The notes under the pieces are model-generated. The model had not been told where the DNA came from and did not search any database. It saw only the letters and a list, made by a program, of their open reading frames with translations. From Pomphorhynchus laevis (lineage: Eukaryota > Acanthocephala > Palaeacanthocephala > Echinorhynchida > Pomphorhynchidae), in contig WNNJ02002074.1 in assembly GCA_012934845.2 (NCBI GenBank), positions 1 through 64,000 on the forward strand: DNA of 64,000 bases, in the 5' to 3' direction. How positions within the stretch are numbered: the first letter of the stretch is position 1; every line of letters starts with the position of its first letter. A program made the translations under genes and the position numbers. Shown here piece by piece: positions 34,736-47,000 of the stretch.

Positions 34736-35169
34736 TATAATATCCAGACATCCCTTTGGTTCGGGACCGATAGTATTATTGATAGACATAATATTTTTAT
34801 AATATTTACCATAACTGAAAATGAGGAAATCAACATTTTAGGATTCACCGTTAGGGTTTCTTCAGAGTTATATTGTATAGATAGATAATTCTGAAGAAGC
34901 CCTAGTGGTAAAACCAAAATGAATTTTTTTTTGATTTGTTGAATATCTGTCGTCCTGCCTAATATCATTTGTAATGGCTATGCCTAATTCTGATATATAA
35001 AGAATATAATATTTATTGACTAGTTTCTTTTATAAAGAATAAAACGATAATATATAGTCCCTTATTTCATTAATCGTAAACTTTGCGCTCATATACTATC
35101 CTAGGTATTCAAACATAGTGTTTATTAAACAGCTAGATAACTAGATATTTAGTTAGATAGATACTTCTT
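34736..35169. other. AT-rich flank, no gene seen
   Basis: Only chance frames. A diverged inverted pair of TTCTTCAGAGTTATATTG / AATTCTGAAGAAGCCC words lies at 34855-34905. Confidence 0.4.
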
Positions 35170-35880
35170 ATTCTTATTCGAGGATAATTAGAATAATTCT
35201 TATTCTAACTAGAGTCAATCAGTTCCTTATGATGACCTCTAATTCTTATTTTTATACAACGTTTGTTATTTATTAGTCTATTTTAAATTTCAATTTTTTA
35301 TTTTAACTTGATTTAAATTATAAAAAATCTTAAAACAATTATTTATTTTATTATTTAATTATTAAATTTTGATTTAGCATTAGTATGTTTTGTTTATTTT
35401 ATAATTATACTAATCAAATCAGCTAACTGAGTCTACGTATTTAATATAATTATAAACTAAACAAAACATAATAATGATAAATGAAAATTTAATAATTAAA
35501 TACTAAAATTAATAATTGTTTTTAGATTTTCTATAATTTATATCAAGTTAAAATAAAAAATTAAAATTTAAAATAAAAATCAATTTTTATGAATGGACTA
35601 ATAAATAACAGACATTGTATCAGAATAAGAATTAGAATAAGGATTAAGGACACATTTTAACTGATTTTCTGTTTTGTTTCTCTTTTTTCTCTTTATTAAT
35701 TTTTCTGTTTCCGACATTCCCAACAATGTGCTTACCTGGATGATGCATCTATAATAATTGATAAAGTCTTTATTCAAACATTTAAAAAATGACAATATTA
35801 TTTATTATTATATTATTTATTATCCTTAACAATTTTCCGCACAAGAGATTAAATTTATTTTTAAAAATATTATGTTGATT
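35170..35880. repeat. PLE-linked repeats, head-to-head pair
   Basis: An inverted copy (35170-35412, minus) abuts a direct copy (35413-35880, plus). The start word CAGCTAACTGAGTCTACG lies at about 35418. The direct copy leads into the PLE coding fragment at 35880. Head-to-head joining of the same terminus suggests either one element inserted beside another or the inverted terminal structures known for Penelope-like elements. Confidence 0.75.
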
Positions 35881-36165
35881 TATATATTTTACTATTTTCT
35901 GTTTGATGGTATTTTTTAGTAACCTAGTTTTAAATATGTATCTATTAAATTATTTAAATGATTTTGAAGAAAGCCAATATCATTACAAATTGTTGCAATT
36001 CTTAAAATTTCATTATTTAATGTATTATATTTTATATTATATAGTATGCATGAATGCTCATGCAAAAATATGTTTCTTGTAAATTTAAATATGTCATCTT
36101 TACGATATAAATTAAAAGTAGTTTTAATTAATGTTAATTTAATGTTCATATCTAGATATACACCA
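35880..36165 (-). mobile_element. Penelope-like element fragment, C-terminal to RT
   Basis: The minus-strand frame from 36149 reads NIKLTLIKTTFNLYRKDDIF, FTRNIFLHEHSCILYNIKYN, then NEILRIATICNDIGF and NHLNNLIDTYLKLGY. It is nearly identical to 13862-14270, so both copies come from one recently active family. RT and endonuclease parts are absent. Confidence 0.72.
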
Positions 36166-36524
36166 GAATCTACGTATTTAATATAATAATATTAAATATT
36201 ATTATATTAAATAATATAATAATATTATATATTATTATAATAATATATGCTGCTTTTGAAAATTTTCTCTATTTGCTTCTATTGAGAGTATCTTTAGCTA
36301 TCAGACCGACACTCATTAGGTCATGACGTATAACCTAAATCCATCGCAGTTTTGGTCTTCCTAACGGATGGTTTCCTTCCACTGTCACTGATAATCTTAA
36401 TTGATGGTTGAATAGTCAATTATTCAATTAATCCTGATTATGATATATTATATAAAAAAAATATAAAATAATATCAAAAATAACTAAAATATCAAAAATG
36501 AATGATATCGAAAGCAATGATATT
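36166..36524. other. Spacer between PLE-linked repeats
   Basis: Low-complexity TAATAT runs, then unique sequence. No gene seen. Confidence 0.4.
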
Positions 36525-37490
36525 CAAATCAGCTAACTGAGTCTACGTATTTAGTATAATTATAAAATAAATAAAACATAATAATGCTAAATCAAAATTT
36601 AATAATTAGATAATAAAATAAATAATTGTTTTTAGATTTTCTAAAATTTAAATAAAGTTAAAAAAAATTGAAATTTAAAATAAAAGTCATTTTTATGAAT
36701 TGACTAATAAACAACAGACGTTGTATCAGAATAAGAATTAGACGATGAGCATAATTAAATAAGCATCATTCGAATGCATTAGACGGTGCATTCGAATAAT
36801 GATTATAGGTCATCAGGAGGAATTGCTCTGGTATCAGGTTTCGGCCCTCAACTCCTCCACTCAACATAGCAGCGAGGCCAAATACATGCTAATGATGTAT
36901 TTCCTCTAATAAAACTATCTAGTATCTTATTCTAATACAAAGTATATTATTTATAATCCACCCATAAAAATTTGCCACTTAAGAGTTTAAATTTATTCTT
37001 TATAAGATTTTTCATAATTTAAATCAATTTTAAAATTTCAAATTTGAGGAAGGTTATGGGGAAGAGTGGGCTTCCACTGCCTCTAGCGTTTTCTTCGGCC
37101 CCTATTGATACATCCGAGATCCTGGCTAAATACATATAATAAATACATAATATTTATTTAAATGAATATTAATGAGTGTCATTCTGTATGGTTATGACAT
37201 TGTGTGGTTATGGTTATGACACAAATCAAATCAGCTAACTGAGTCTACGTATTTAATATAATTATAAAATAAACAAAATATAATAATGCTAAATCAAAAT
37301 TTAATAATTAAATAATAAAATTAATAATTGTTTTTAGATTTTCTATAATTTAAATCAAGTTAAAAAAATGAAATTTAAAATAAACGTCATTTTTATGAAT
37401 TGACTAATAAATAACAGACGTTGTATCAGAATAAGAATTAGAGGTCATAGACTCTAATTTGAGGGCATAGACTCTAAATACGTAGACTCA
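36525..37490 (+). repeat. PLE-linked repeats: a long copy, a short copy and an inverted end
   Basis: A full copy runs from 36525 (CAGCTAACTGAGTCTACG) to about 37025, with an internal insert of ~60 bp at 36745-36800. A second direct copy starts at 37228 and breaks off at about 37450 inside GAGGTCAT. Directly after, the terminus reappears inverted (TACGTAGACTCAGTTAGCTG, about 37470-37490). Confidence 0.75.
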
Positions 37491-37828
37491 GTTAGCTGAT
37501 TAAATATTAAAATATTGTTAAAAAAATATTTTTTTAAATATTTTGTTTTATCGTTGTATTAACCTGAAAAGTCTAAAATTTACTTAATATCAACTAAATT
37601 TAGATTAAAAGCATTTTTTTAAGTTACAAAATATCAATTTACTAGGTATTTAGAAAACTAAAAGTAGAGTCAATTAAATCAAATGCTGCAAGCTCCACAT
37701 TGATCTATATCGAGAATAAATTGTTCAATTAGGAACTTTTGAGAAAAGTAAGTCATCAGAGTTCTTAATTAACGATTACCAGAATTATAAATCACTAACT
37801 CAGCGGTAAATATAAAGTTATAAGCTAC
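37491..37828. other. USP5 intron 3 sequence (part)
   Basis: AT-rich, without another exon. By strand and phase it lies in the intron after USP5 exon 3. The following exons were not found further left in the window. Confidence 0.5.
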
Positions 37829-38052
37829 CTAGCTTAACAGATAACGGAAACCCAGTTAGTTCATAATGCTCAACAGCATGATTGTTGCCTCCAGTGCCAT
37901 CAAAGAATCTACGTCCGCACATTATGGAGCCGTCTGTCAAATTAAGCCACAAATTACTCTTTAAATCACACTTTTCGCATTGCCATCCAGACGGTGGTAT
38001 CTTTAGGCCACTATTTATTTGCTTCAAATCCTTGGAATATTTGCTTATCTGT
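37829..38052 (-). CDS. USP5: USP5 coding exon 3: canonical ZnF-UBP domain
   Basis: 224 bp after the acceptor [18 protein letters not shown] leads to [57 protein letters not shown]. The zinc ligands (C-E-K-C, the Cys of M-C-G-R-R, the His of N-N-H-A-V-E-H) and the ubiquitin-tail-binding C-G-R-R segment are intact. Human has RRYFDG where this has RRFFDG. The exon ends with one base of a Gly codon before GTAGCT. Confidence 0.92.
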
Positions 38053-41000
38053 CTAAACAAAATACTTTTACCTGTTGACACATGTTGACACAAAGCGACA
38101 TAAGTATAAAGAGATAAGTTGAAGCTTAAAAATAAAAGTTTTCTCTTCTAATTATTTAATTATTGCAGCTTTAGGTTATGAAAAATACGGATAATTAAAC
38201 ATTTTTTCTTAATTGTAGACAATTAAGATACGCATGCGTAACTTAATTTGATTTAAAAATCTTTGCTTTATGGCAATTTGTTTTAAAATGCATCATTAAA
38301 TATATATCAAGAAAATTTGTAACTATTTATTAAAAAATAAAACAATATTAGTAGAATGCGATAAGATAATTCTAATAATTTTATTAATTTGCTTAATTGG
38401 ATTTTATTAATTTAAATGCAAATATTTTTTAATATTTATTAATATTTATTTATTAATATTTTTTAAACTATTAATTTAATATAGTGTAATTTTAATTCTT
38501 AAGGCTAAAATGGTGAAAATTAACAATATTAAAATGTACAATATTAAAATATTATACAAAATAATACTTTATAGAAAACCTATTTTATTTGATGTATACA
38601 AAGCAATATTAAAATATAATAAATCTAACAAGTCCAGTAAATTATCATTGATTCATCGATACTATTAATTTAAAGAAGCAACAAAATTTGCGATTGATTT
38701 AAAGAATCTACACCTGTGCATTATAGAGCCTCTACTAAGTTAAGACATAAATTAGGTTGTTGAGTTAAGACATAAATGAGGTTGTTGAGTTAAGCCGTAA
38801 ATCAGTATACTTTATTTTTATATTTAAAATATTTTATATAATAAATATTTGAAAAATATAATAGTTTACAAAATGTCAACCACTGTTGAGAGAGCATTAA
38901 AATTTTGTAAGGACGTTCACTATAAAAACATATATTATACTTTACATTCTAAAAATTAAAACAAACATGTTTATCAGTAAAATTAAAGCAATGATATGGA
39001 AATATTAATGTCTAGCGATCAGTCCAGACAGCTTTATGATTAATTATATCTTTAATTATATCAATTGGTATAATTTTGTATTTTTATTGAATTTAAATAT
39101 AAATATTTAATTGAAAATATTTTATTGAATGTAAAATAACTAGATGTTAAAGCTCGTATAATCTTTTAAAAAGATTATACATTAATAATGTATAATGGGC
39201 GATTGAAAAGACGTATAAACACAATTTATTAACACATTGTTCTCTTAGTACAATACCTACCACCTCGGAAAACACTCCTAAACCATACGCTAGCTTTTGC
39301 TATATCTAAAACTTTCTCATGAGTAAACTAAAGAGAAAATGCTATAAATTTGACAGGCAGCTTAATGTGAGAGGTGCATTAAGTTGCACCTCTCTCTCAT
39401 AAGATAGGTGTCACTCTTGAGTGTGTTTTCAAACGCAAACCTTACAAACAACACAGTGTATCATATGCCTTGTGCTGATTGTAATAGAACATGTGTTGGT
39501 CGGACCAATAAAGGTCTTGCCAAGAGAATCTACCAACGTAAGTATGGTTTAAAACGACATGACACGTCGGCGACCCTATTAAATAACGTTATCTATACCA
39601 ATCATAGAATCGTGTTTGAGAAGGCGGTGACGGTACTAAGAGAACATAAGCTAAATAGTATATTTGTACTTGAGTCGATATACATAAATAACAGCGATAC
39701 TATGAAGAAAAATAAATCGAACTAGAATCTCAATTTTCCCTCTCTAAATGTCAGCACATGTACAACTAAGATACGCAGGGAGGTGTAGAGATCTACTACA
39801 CCTAAAGGCTGAACGATCCAGGTTTCCCGAATTTTTTACACTGCTTTGTTATTCGTATAAGTTTTGTACAACCTGTACTTATATAATATTGTGATTTCAG
39901 TTTATTTAAAAACGACTGCTCGGACAGCCGAAATATTAGTTGAAACAACAATTTGTATTTTTTCTCGGGGATGACTCGCCATGTAAAGATTAAATTTAAC
40001 TCGAATGTATTTAAGGCCACTAGGTGCTAGTCGATTAAGTATTAAGCTGGCACCTATTGTCAATTAGCCTTTCCGTAGAGCGGCCCAGGAAACGTATGTT
40101 CGACATTCGTCGATCAAAAGCTAAATAATTGACCGGCTTGCATCAAACGTATGGATAGTCCTTTCATAGACTATCTCAGATTCTTCCGATGAATCCAACA
40201 GCAGATTTGACAATAGACAAAGAGGCGGAAGAGAGTCACGGAGGCCTGTTTATTTACAGTAGCGATTTTGAATCATCAATAGATATCGAGAACGGGATAT
40301 ACCCGAACAAACAAAATCACTTCGATGACTCTAACGGCAGATTGGGCAATGATCGAAAAGGCAGTTGTACGAAGACAGCTAAAGAGGCATCAACATCTGA
40401 AGCGGACTAACTTTTATGTAGGAACGTGAAATGTCATTTCGCTGGCAGGGAAGGAATTAGAAATAGTTGGATAGATGGTTAGCTTCGGTCTATAAATAGT
40501 CGGAGTGATTTCTCGTCACTATTCTGGAACTGGAAGTAAACGTTTGAATCAAGGTAGGACCTTGAACTATTCGGGAGTTACCAACGGAAAGCGATGGCAG
40601 GCGGTGTAGGGTTACTTACAAGTCCTCAGTTATCGTTCGTGATAGAGAAGTTTAACCCAGTAAACGAAAGGCTGACGTCCCTGAGACTGTAAGTCAAAGA
40701 GGGTAAGGGAATAACTGTTGTATGTGCGTTTGCTCCCAACAATATCTTGGAATACACAGTCTTTGTGGAAGATCGTCAGGCTCTGCTTGGTAGTACTCTT
40801 GTGGGAGATTCCCTAGTTCTTTTGGGTGACTTCAAAGTTTATGTTGGTAGCGACAGTAGCACTTGGAAGAGGGTGTTGGGAGGAACGGACTCTCCGATCT
40901 GAATGATAGTGGTATTAAATTATTGCAATTTCGTTCCCGTAACAATTTGTGCATAACCAACACAATGTTTGAACATAAGGAGATTCATAGATGAAAAGAC

Positions 41001-44000
41001 CATCATGATTCTTTTAGTCAAAGATCAATGATTGATTTTGTAATCGTTTCATCTGATGTGCGACGTTATCTTCTAGACACTCGCGTGAAGAGAGGCTGAG
41101 CTGTCAACTGATCACTACCTTGCAGTTAGAAAGCTTTGATAACAGGATCAGATGCTAGACAAGCCTGGTAATCCCAAACGATGTGTGAGGGGTGTGCTGG
41201 GAGCGTCTAGCAGATGTTTCTGCCAAGGAACGTTTTTCTGGCCACATCCGGGAATATTGATCAGGAATGGGAGGGGATATGTTAAGATATTCGCTTGCCA
41301 AATAACTGTGAAAAGTTGTGGCTCGAAGGCCTTAGGTGCTGGTCGCAGAGGGAATAATCGAACTGTTGGTGGACATCAACAGTTAGAGATTTCGTTCAAA
41401 GAATAAGCTTGCTTATAAGGCAACTTTGTCAGAAAAATCAGTGGAAAATGTAGACACGTCCCGAAGGACAAAGAGAGCTTTAACAAGAGCAGTTACTGAA
41501 GTGAATAAGGCGGCTTGGGAGAGCATTTAGAACTTGATTATATGCCAGCTTCGAAGATATTCTAGAGAACGATAAAGAACCTTCGTATTGGAAAGCAGAA
41601 AATTCTTCAAACTGTCAATGAAAAGAGTATCTATGCTGACTGACATTGCAGAAATTCTTGGTTGTTTAAAAGAGCATTTTAGGAGTCTTCTTAATGTGGT
41701 GGATGTCTTCTCTTGTGGAATTAGATCCTTTAAAACCAACGGACGAGCTCAACTCTTTGAAAGACGTCATTGCTGTTGTTAAAAACTTCATAATGTCAAG
41801 TCTTCTGAAGAAGACGAAATTTGATCTAAAGCATTAAAGGCTCTCGACATTGTTTAATGAAATAGCTAACACGGATCTTCAACGTTGCATTGAAGTCGGG
41901 CAAGTTTCCTAGTGAGTGGCGAACTCCAGTGGTGGTACCGATTTATAAGAAAGTTGACCTAAGAGTGTGTTCTAATTATCGAAGCATCACTCTTCTTAGC
42001 CAAACTGGTAAGGTACTTGCTGAGATTCTTGAGTTAAGGATACGGCCTATAGTTGAGGGATAGTTGCAAGAGGAACAATTCGACTTTCGTCTATGTCGTA
42101 GAACTACGGATCAGCTCTTTACTCTCTCAACTATTGTCAAACGGTCTTAAGAGTTCGCTCAACCGGTCTACATGTGCTTTGTAGATTTGGAGAATGCATT
42201 CGAACGATTTCCACGAGAGAGGTTGTGGGAGATATATAGAGTATGGAGTACCACACCATTTTCGAATGGTTGTGGCTTCTATGTATGAACAAAGTATGAG
42301 TTCGTGTTCTAGGTAGGAAGTCTGAATCATTTTCAAAAGGCGTTGGGCGTCGTCAGGGTTGCCCTTTGTCTCCACTTCTGTTCCTTGTTACCCTGAAAAA
42401 AATTAAGAGACTGCTTGCTGTAACGCATGTCGGTTTTTACTTTGGTTTCATCCAAAGTACAGACTTTGGCTTCTTGTCCTGAGGACTTACAATGCCTAGT
42501 AGATCGATTTACGATGGAATGCCAACGACAGGGATGTTGGTTAGTACCTCCAAGACTGTCTATAAGTGTTCGTCTAGGATTCGGGTGTCAATGCCAATCC
42601 GGATTTGGGAAAAGTTTCTTCCTGATGTGGAGGACTTCAAGTATCTTGGGGTATTGTTCTCGAAGAACGGCAGGAACATCATGGAGATTGAGAAGCGGAT
42701 ATGTGTAGCTGATTCGGTATTGCGTTTTTTGTACAGGTCTGTAGTAGTGAAGCGGGAGTTAAGTCTTCGGGCAAAGCTTGCTGTTTATTACGCGATATGC
42801 GTTCCTATCTTAATCTATGGTCATAAGCTTTGAGTTATTACCAGAAGGATAAGATCTAAGATACAGACGACTGAAATGTGGGTCCTTTGCGGTGTGGCCG
42901 ATCTTAGCCTTAGAGATAAGTTTATAAATATTCGGTCACCCGAGATGCACTCGGAGTAAATTCGCTGCTTCTCCACATTTAATAAAGTTAGTTGATGTGA
43001 CTAGGACACGTTCTGAGGATGACTATGGATCGCCTTCCTTGAAAGATTTTTCAGCCCGGACTCTCTGGAAAGAGACCTCGTGGTAAGCCTCGATACAAGT
43101 GGAAAGATCAAATCTCGAAACTGGCAGGATACCGCCTTGGGTTATCTGAAATAGAACTCTAGTCTGTCGCCCAGGATCGCGATGTCTAGATTTGTTTGAT
43201 TCGTACACTGCCTCCACGACCCAACACCCGGACCAGTGGGTGACAGGAAAAATCTGGTGTAATATTATTTTTTTGTCAAGAAATTGTTGTTATCGAATTC
43301 TAAACGATAAATTATAATTATAATTATTTTTAAAATTTATTTTTACTTATTTTAAAATTTATAAACTTTTATAGCTTCTATAATTATAATTTTTGTCTTG
43401 ATATGACCCAACAGAAATAAATCATGGAACTATTAAAAATTTGGATAAATTTAAACGGATTTATATGATCTCCTTTCATTAAACTAAAAATATTAGATAG
43501 TTTTAACAAAGTGTGATCAAGCTAATAAGTAAAGATAAGTATAATACTAAACTCACCTAATTTCACCCGACCACCCAATGTTGCTATTATCAGGCATTAA
43601 CATTTTTAGCAAACTTGACTCCGATTGTATTACAGATTTTGCGCATTCAACAACAATACTTGGTACATTTGTGTCGACTAATGAATAGATATGCATGTGC
43701 CCTTTATTTAAGAATACTATCTGATATTCCTCATTAATATCAAAGATATCATGTTCAACGGCAAAACCTCCCGGTACACCTATCGCTAACTTTGTTGGGT
43801 TTAGTTTCTCTGCCGGCATTGTTTCAGGTGACTTCAACTAAAATTAATTGTAAATTAAGGTTTTCATGTATTGACTAATTTATAGACATGATATCGCGCA
43901 ATTTATATTTATTTAAATAAAAAAGAATAATTTAAATTATCGAAAAGGAAAATATGAATAATACGAATTATATTAGTATAAGATTATTTTTTATAATAAA

Positions 44001-47000
44001 ATAGCAATTATATAATAAGTATTAGATTATTAATATTATTAATAATATTAATAAGAATGCTGCTTTGCATCTACTCAAAACCGACGTGTTCACCTTTCAA
44101 AATTCCTCTGTATTTGCGTCAACTCCGTAGTAAACTCATTGCTATGCATAAACCTCCGGCATTCTGAGCAAGCGAAAGTCAGAATATAGGGACTTAAAGC
44201 TGATCTATCGATCTTATATAAATTGTTTGAAAGACAAGAATTTTAAGAACAAAGAACAACGTATTTTAAAGGATGCTGAAATATATTCTTGGAAACTGAA
44301 AATTAGATAACTCGCATTATCATCTAAAATTCCTCTTGATACATGGAAAAATCATTTCAGGGCTGTTTTGTACGATGCCTTGAATGAATACGTTTCTTCT
44401 TCGTATCCTTTATTACTTTCACAATTCTCCTTTACGGAAATATATCATGGCATTGATCAAATCTTAAATTCCTCATTTACTCTTCAGGGGTTAAGAGCTT
44501 GTGTATTTTCTATAGCGATAAGAAAGGCGGCTGGCCCTGATGGGTTATGCATAGACCATATCAAACAGTCTCTACATAAATTAGAGCCATTCTGGTTGGG
44601 GCTTTACAATTCTATTCTCTTTGGGTGTCCTATTCTTAAGTCCTGGAAAGAAGTGACCATAAAAGTAATGTATAGAGGCAAAACAGATCCTTTATCTACG
44701 AACTCTTATCGAGGAATAGCCATAACAAAGCATACCTATAAACTATTGACTTCGCTAGTTCATCGTCGTATTATGCGATCATGTGGTTCAAGTACAGCGG
44801 ATAAACAATATGGATTTCGACCAGGTAGATCTACAGTTGCGGCGATTTCTACATTAAGAGATAGGGTAAAACAGCGTTTCACAGCAATGACATGCATGAA
44901 TGCGTTATTTATTAATTTTGCAAAAGCGTTTGACTCTGTGAATCGATCTTGCTTACTAAGCAAGCTTCATTTCGAGTTTCACATACGCGGTCCAATGTTA
45001 AAACTACTTGCAGCCATATTGTCGCCTAATGAAATTCGTATTTCGATGGACTGCAATTTTCACAACATTTGATCAAAAATCATGGGGTTTTACAAGGGGA
45101 TCTTTTAAGTCCGCTGCTTTTAACGCTGTTCGTTAGTGACCTTCCCTCCTTTGTCTATCAAAAAGGTAGATCTAGCTGCATAATGTATACAGAACATACG
45201 TTTAGTATGTTCTGTATACAAAGTATGTTCAGTATTTAGTCATACGTTTTCATGATATTAAGTCACCAACAATGTCATTGAATCGTATAGATACCTACTG
45301 CACACAGAATTTTATAATGGTAAATCTAGATAAGTCCCGAGCTATAAAATTCAGGAAGGGTGGCCGTCTACATCGGGATGACTCATTGCAATATCGAATT
45401 GACAATTTTGAATTTTGTTGTGGGTATTCCTACCTTGGTATTGTTTTAAATTCAAAAAAGGCATTCCAAAAACATATTTCTAACAAGTGTATAAAGGCAA
45501 CTGAAAGGGTGTATTCTTTCAGAAACCTAGGTAATTTGTATTTCGACGGTGCCCTAAGATTCTTAAAGGTCCTTCCTATGTTGACATATGGTATACAGGC
45601 GATTTTGCTCGATCTTACTACTGCTAATTTCCGAAAATTCGATTCGCTTCAATTGAGGTATATTAAACGTATTACAGGGATCTCACCAATGACCTCTTCG
45701 ACATTAGTGTCAGCGTTATCTCAACTCCCATCATGTGCGTATACCTTTGCAAATTCGTTTAATTTGCCTATAACACCGGCACTCTCGATCCATCTCAGCA
45801 ACACGCAGATTACTACTGCTAAACTTGATCCTGCTATTTATCGCACTTGGGTATTTCTTCATACTAATTGGAAAAGGTCATTTAATGCAGACCGACAGCT
45901 TGTTTGGAGAATATCTACTCATGGTTACCATGACAAATTTTGTATGATCAGGTTGCCTTGTCATTCGAGAAATTTTGACTGTTGATGTCGTTTCTGTGGA
46001 CTTTCATGATGTGACCTTCTCCATCTGTTCTCATGTTCAGTTCTTACTACATGGAGTTTGCGCAAAGTAGATTCAATATCATCATTTCGTAACGTTCACA
46101 CAACTTCTGCAGACTTTTCGTCCTGGTGATGGATGATGACTAGCTCGATAAGTACAATAATCAACTGGTATATTTGTATATAAACTGATTGTATTTTCTA
46201 CCTTCATCGCTTACAAGCGGAAGTGAGGAAAATAAAATTTCTCAGGTTAATATTATTCCCTCAAACCTTGAATGTCTAATTGATTATTTTTCAGTCTACG
46301 GTATTCGGCTACATCCTTATTTTATTATTTATAAAATAAATAATATTTATTTTATTAAATATTATTTATAATAAAATAGCAATTATATTAATAAGGTATT
46401 ATTAATAATTATAATATATTGTTATAAAACATGTAAGCTAGACGCGAAAGAATGACGAATGCCATTTTGTCATCACAATGACTCATCAGTGCCAGATCCC
46501 TTCCACTACTGGATGCAGAGGAGGACTGGCAAACGGCAATCAATGAATTAATCAATGTGAATGATTCAATGGTCTCACTCTCCTTAAATTCATAATAAAA
46601 GTTAGCCGATATTAAAGAGACCCGCGCATGCATTTGCCAGTGCTTTTGCTAAGGATCCTTTTTGGTGAAGCTGTAGTACTGATTTAGTACTCTATGATGT
46701 TACTAGAAAATTTTCTAGTACATCATTCACATTGATTCATTCATTGATTGCCGTCTGCCAGTCCTCCTCTGCATCCAGTAGTGGGAGGGATCTGGCACCG
46801 ATGAGTCATTGTGATGACGAAACAGTATTAATCATTCTTTCGCGTCTGGCTTACATGTTTTACAAGAAATTCACGCGAAATGGTCTCACTTTCCTTCATG
46901 ATAAAAGTTAGCCGATATTAAAGAGACTTGTACTGGCATTTGCCAGTGCTTTTGCTCATGAACCTTTTTGGTGAAGCTGTAGTACTGATTTAGTACTCTA

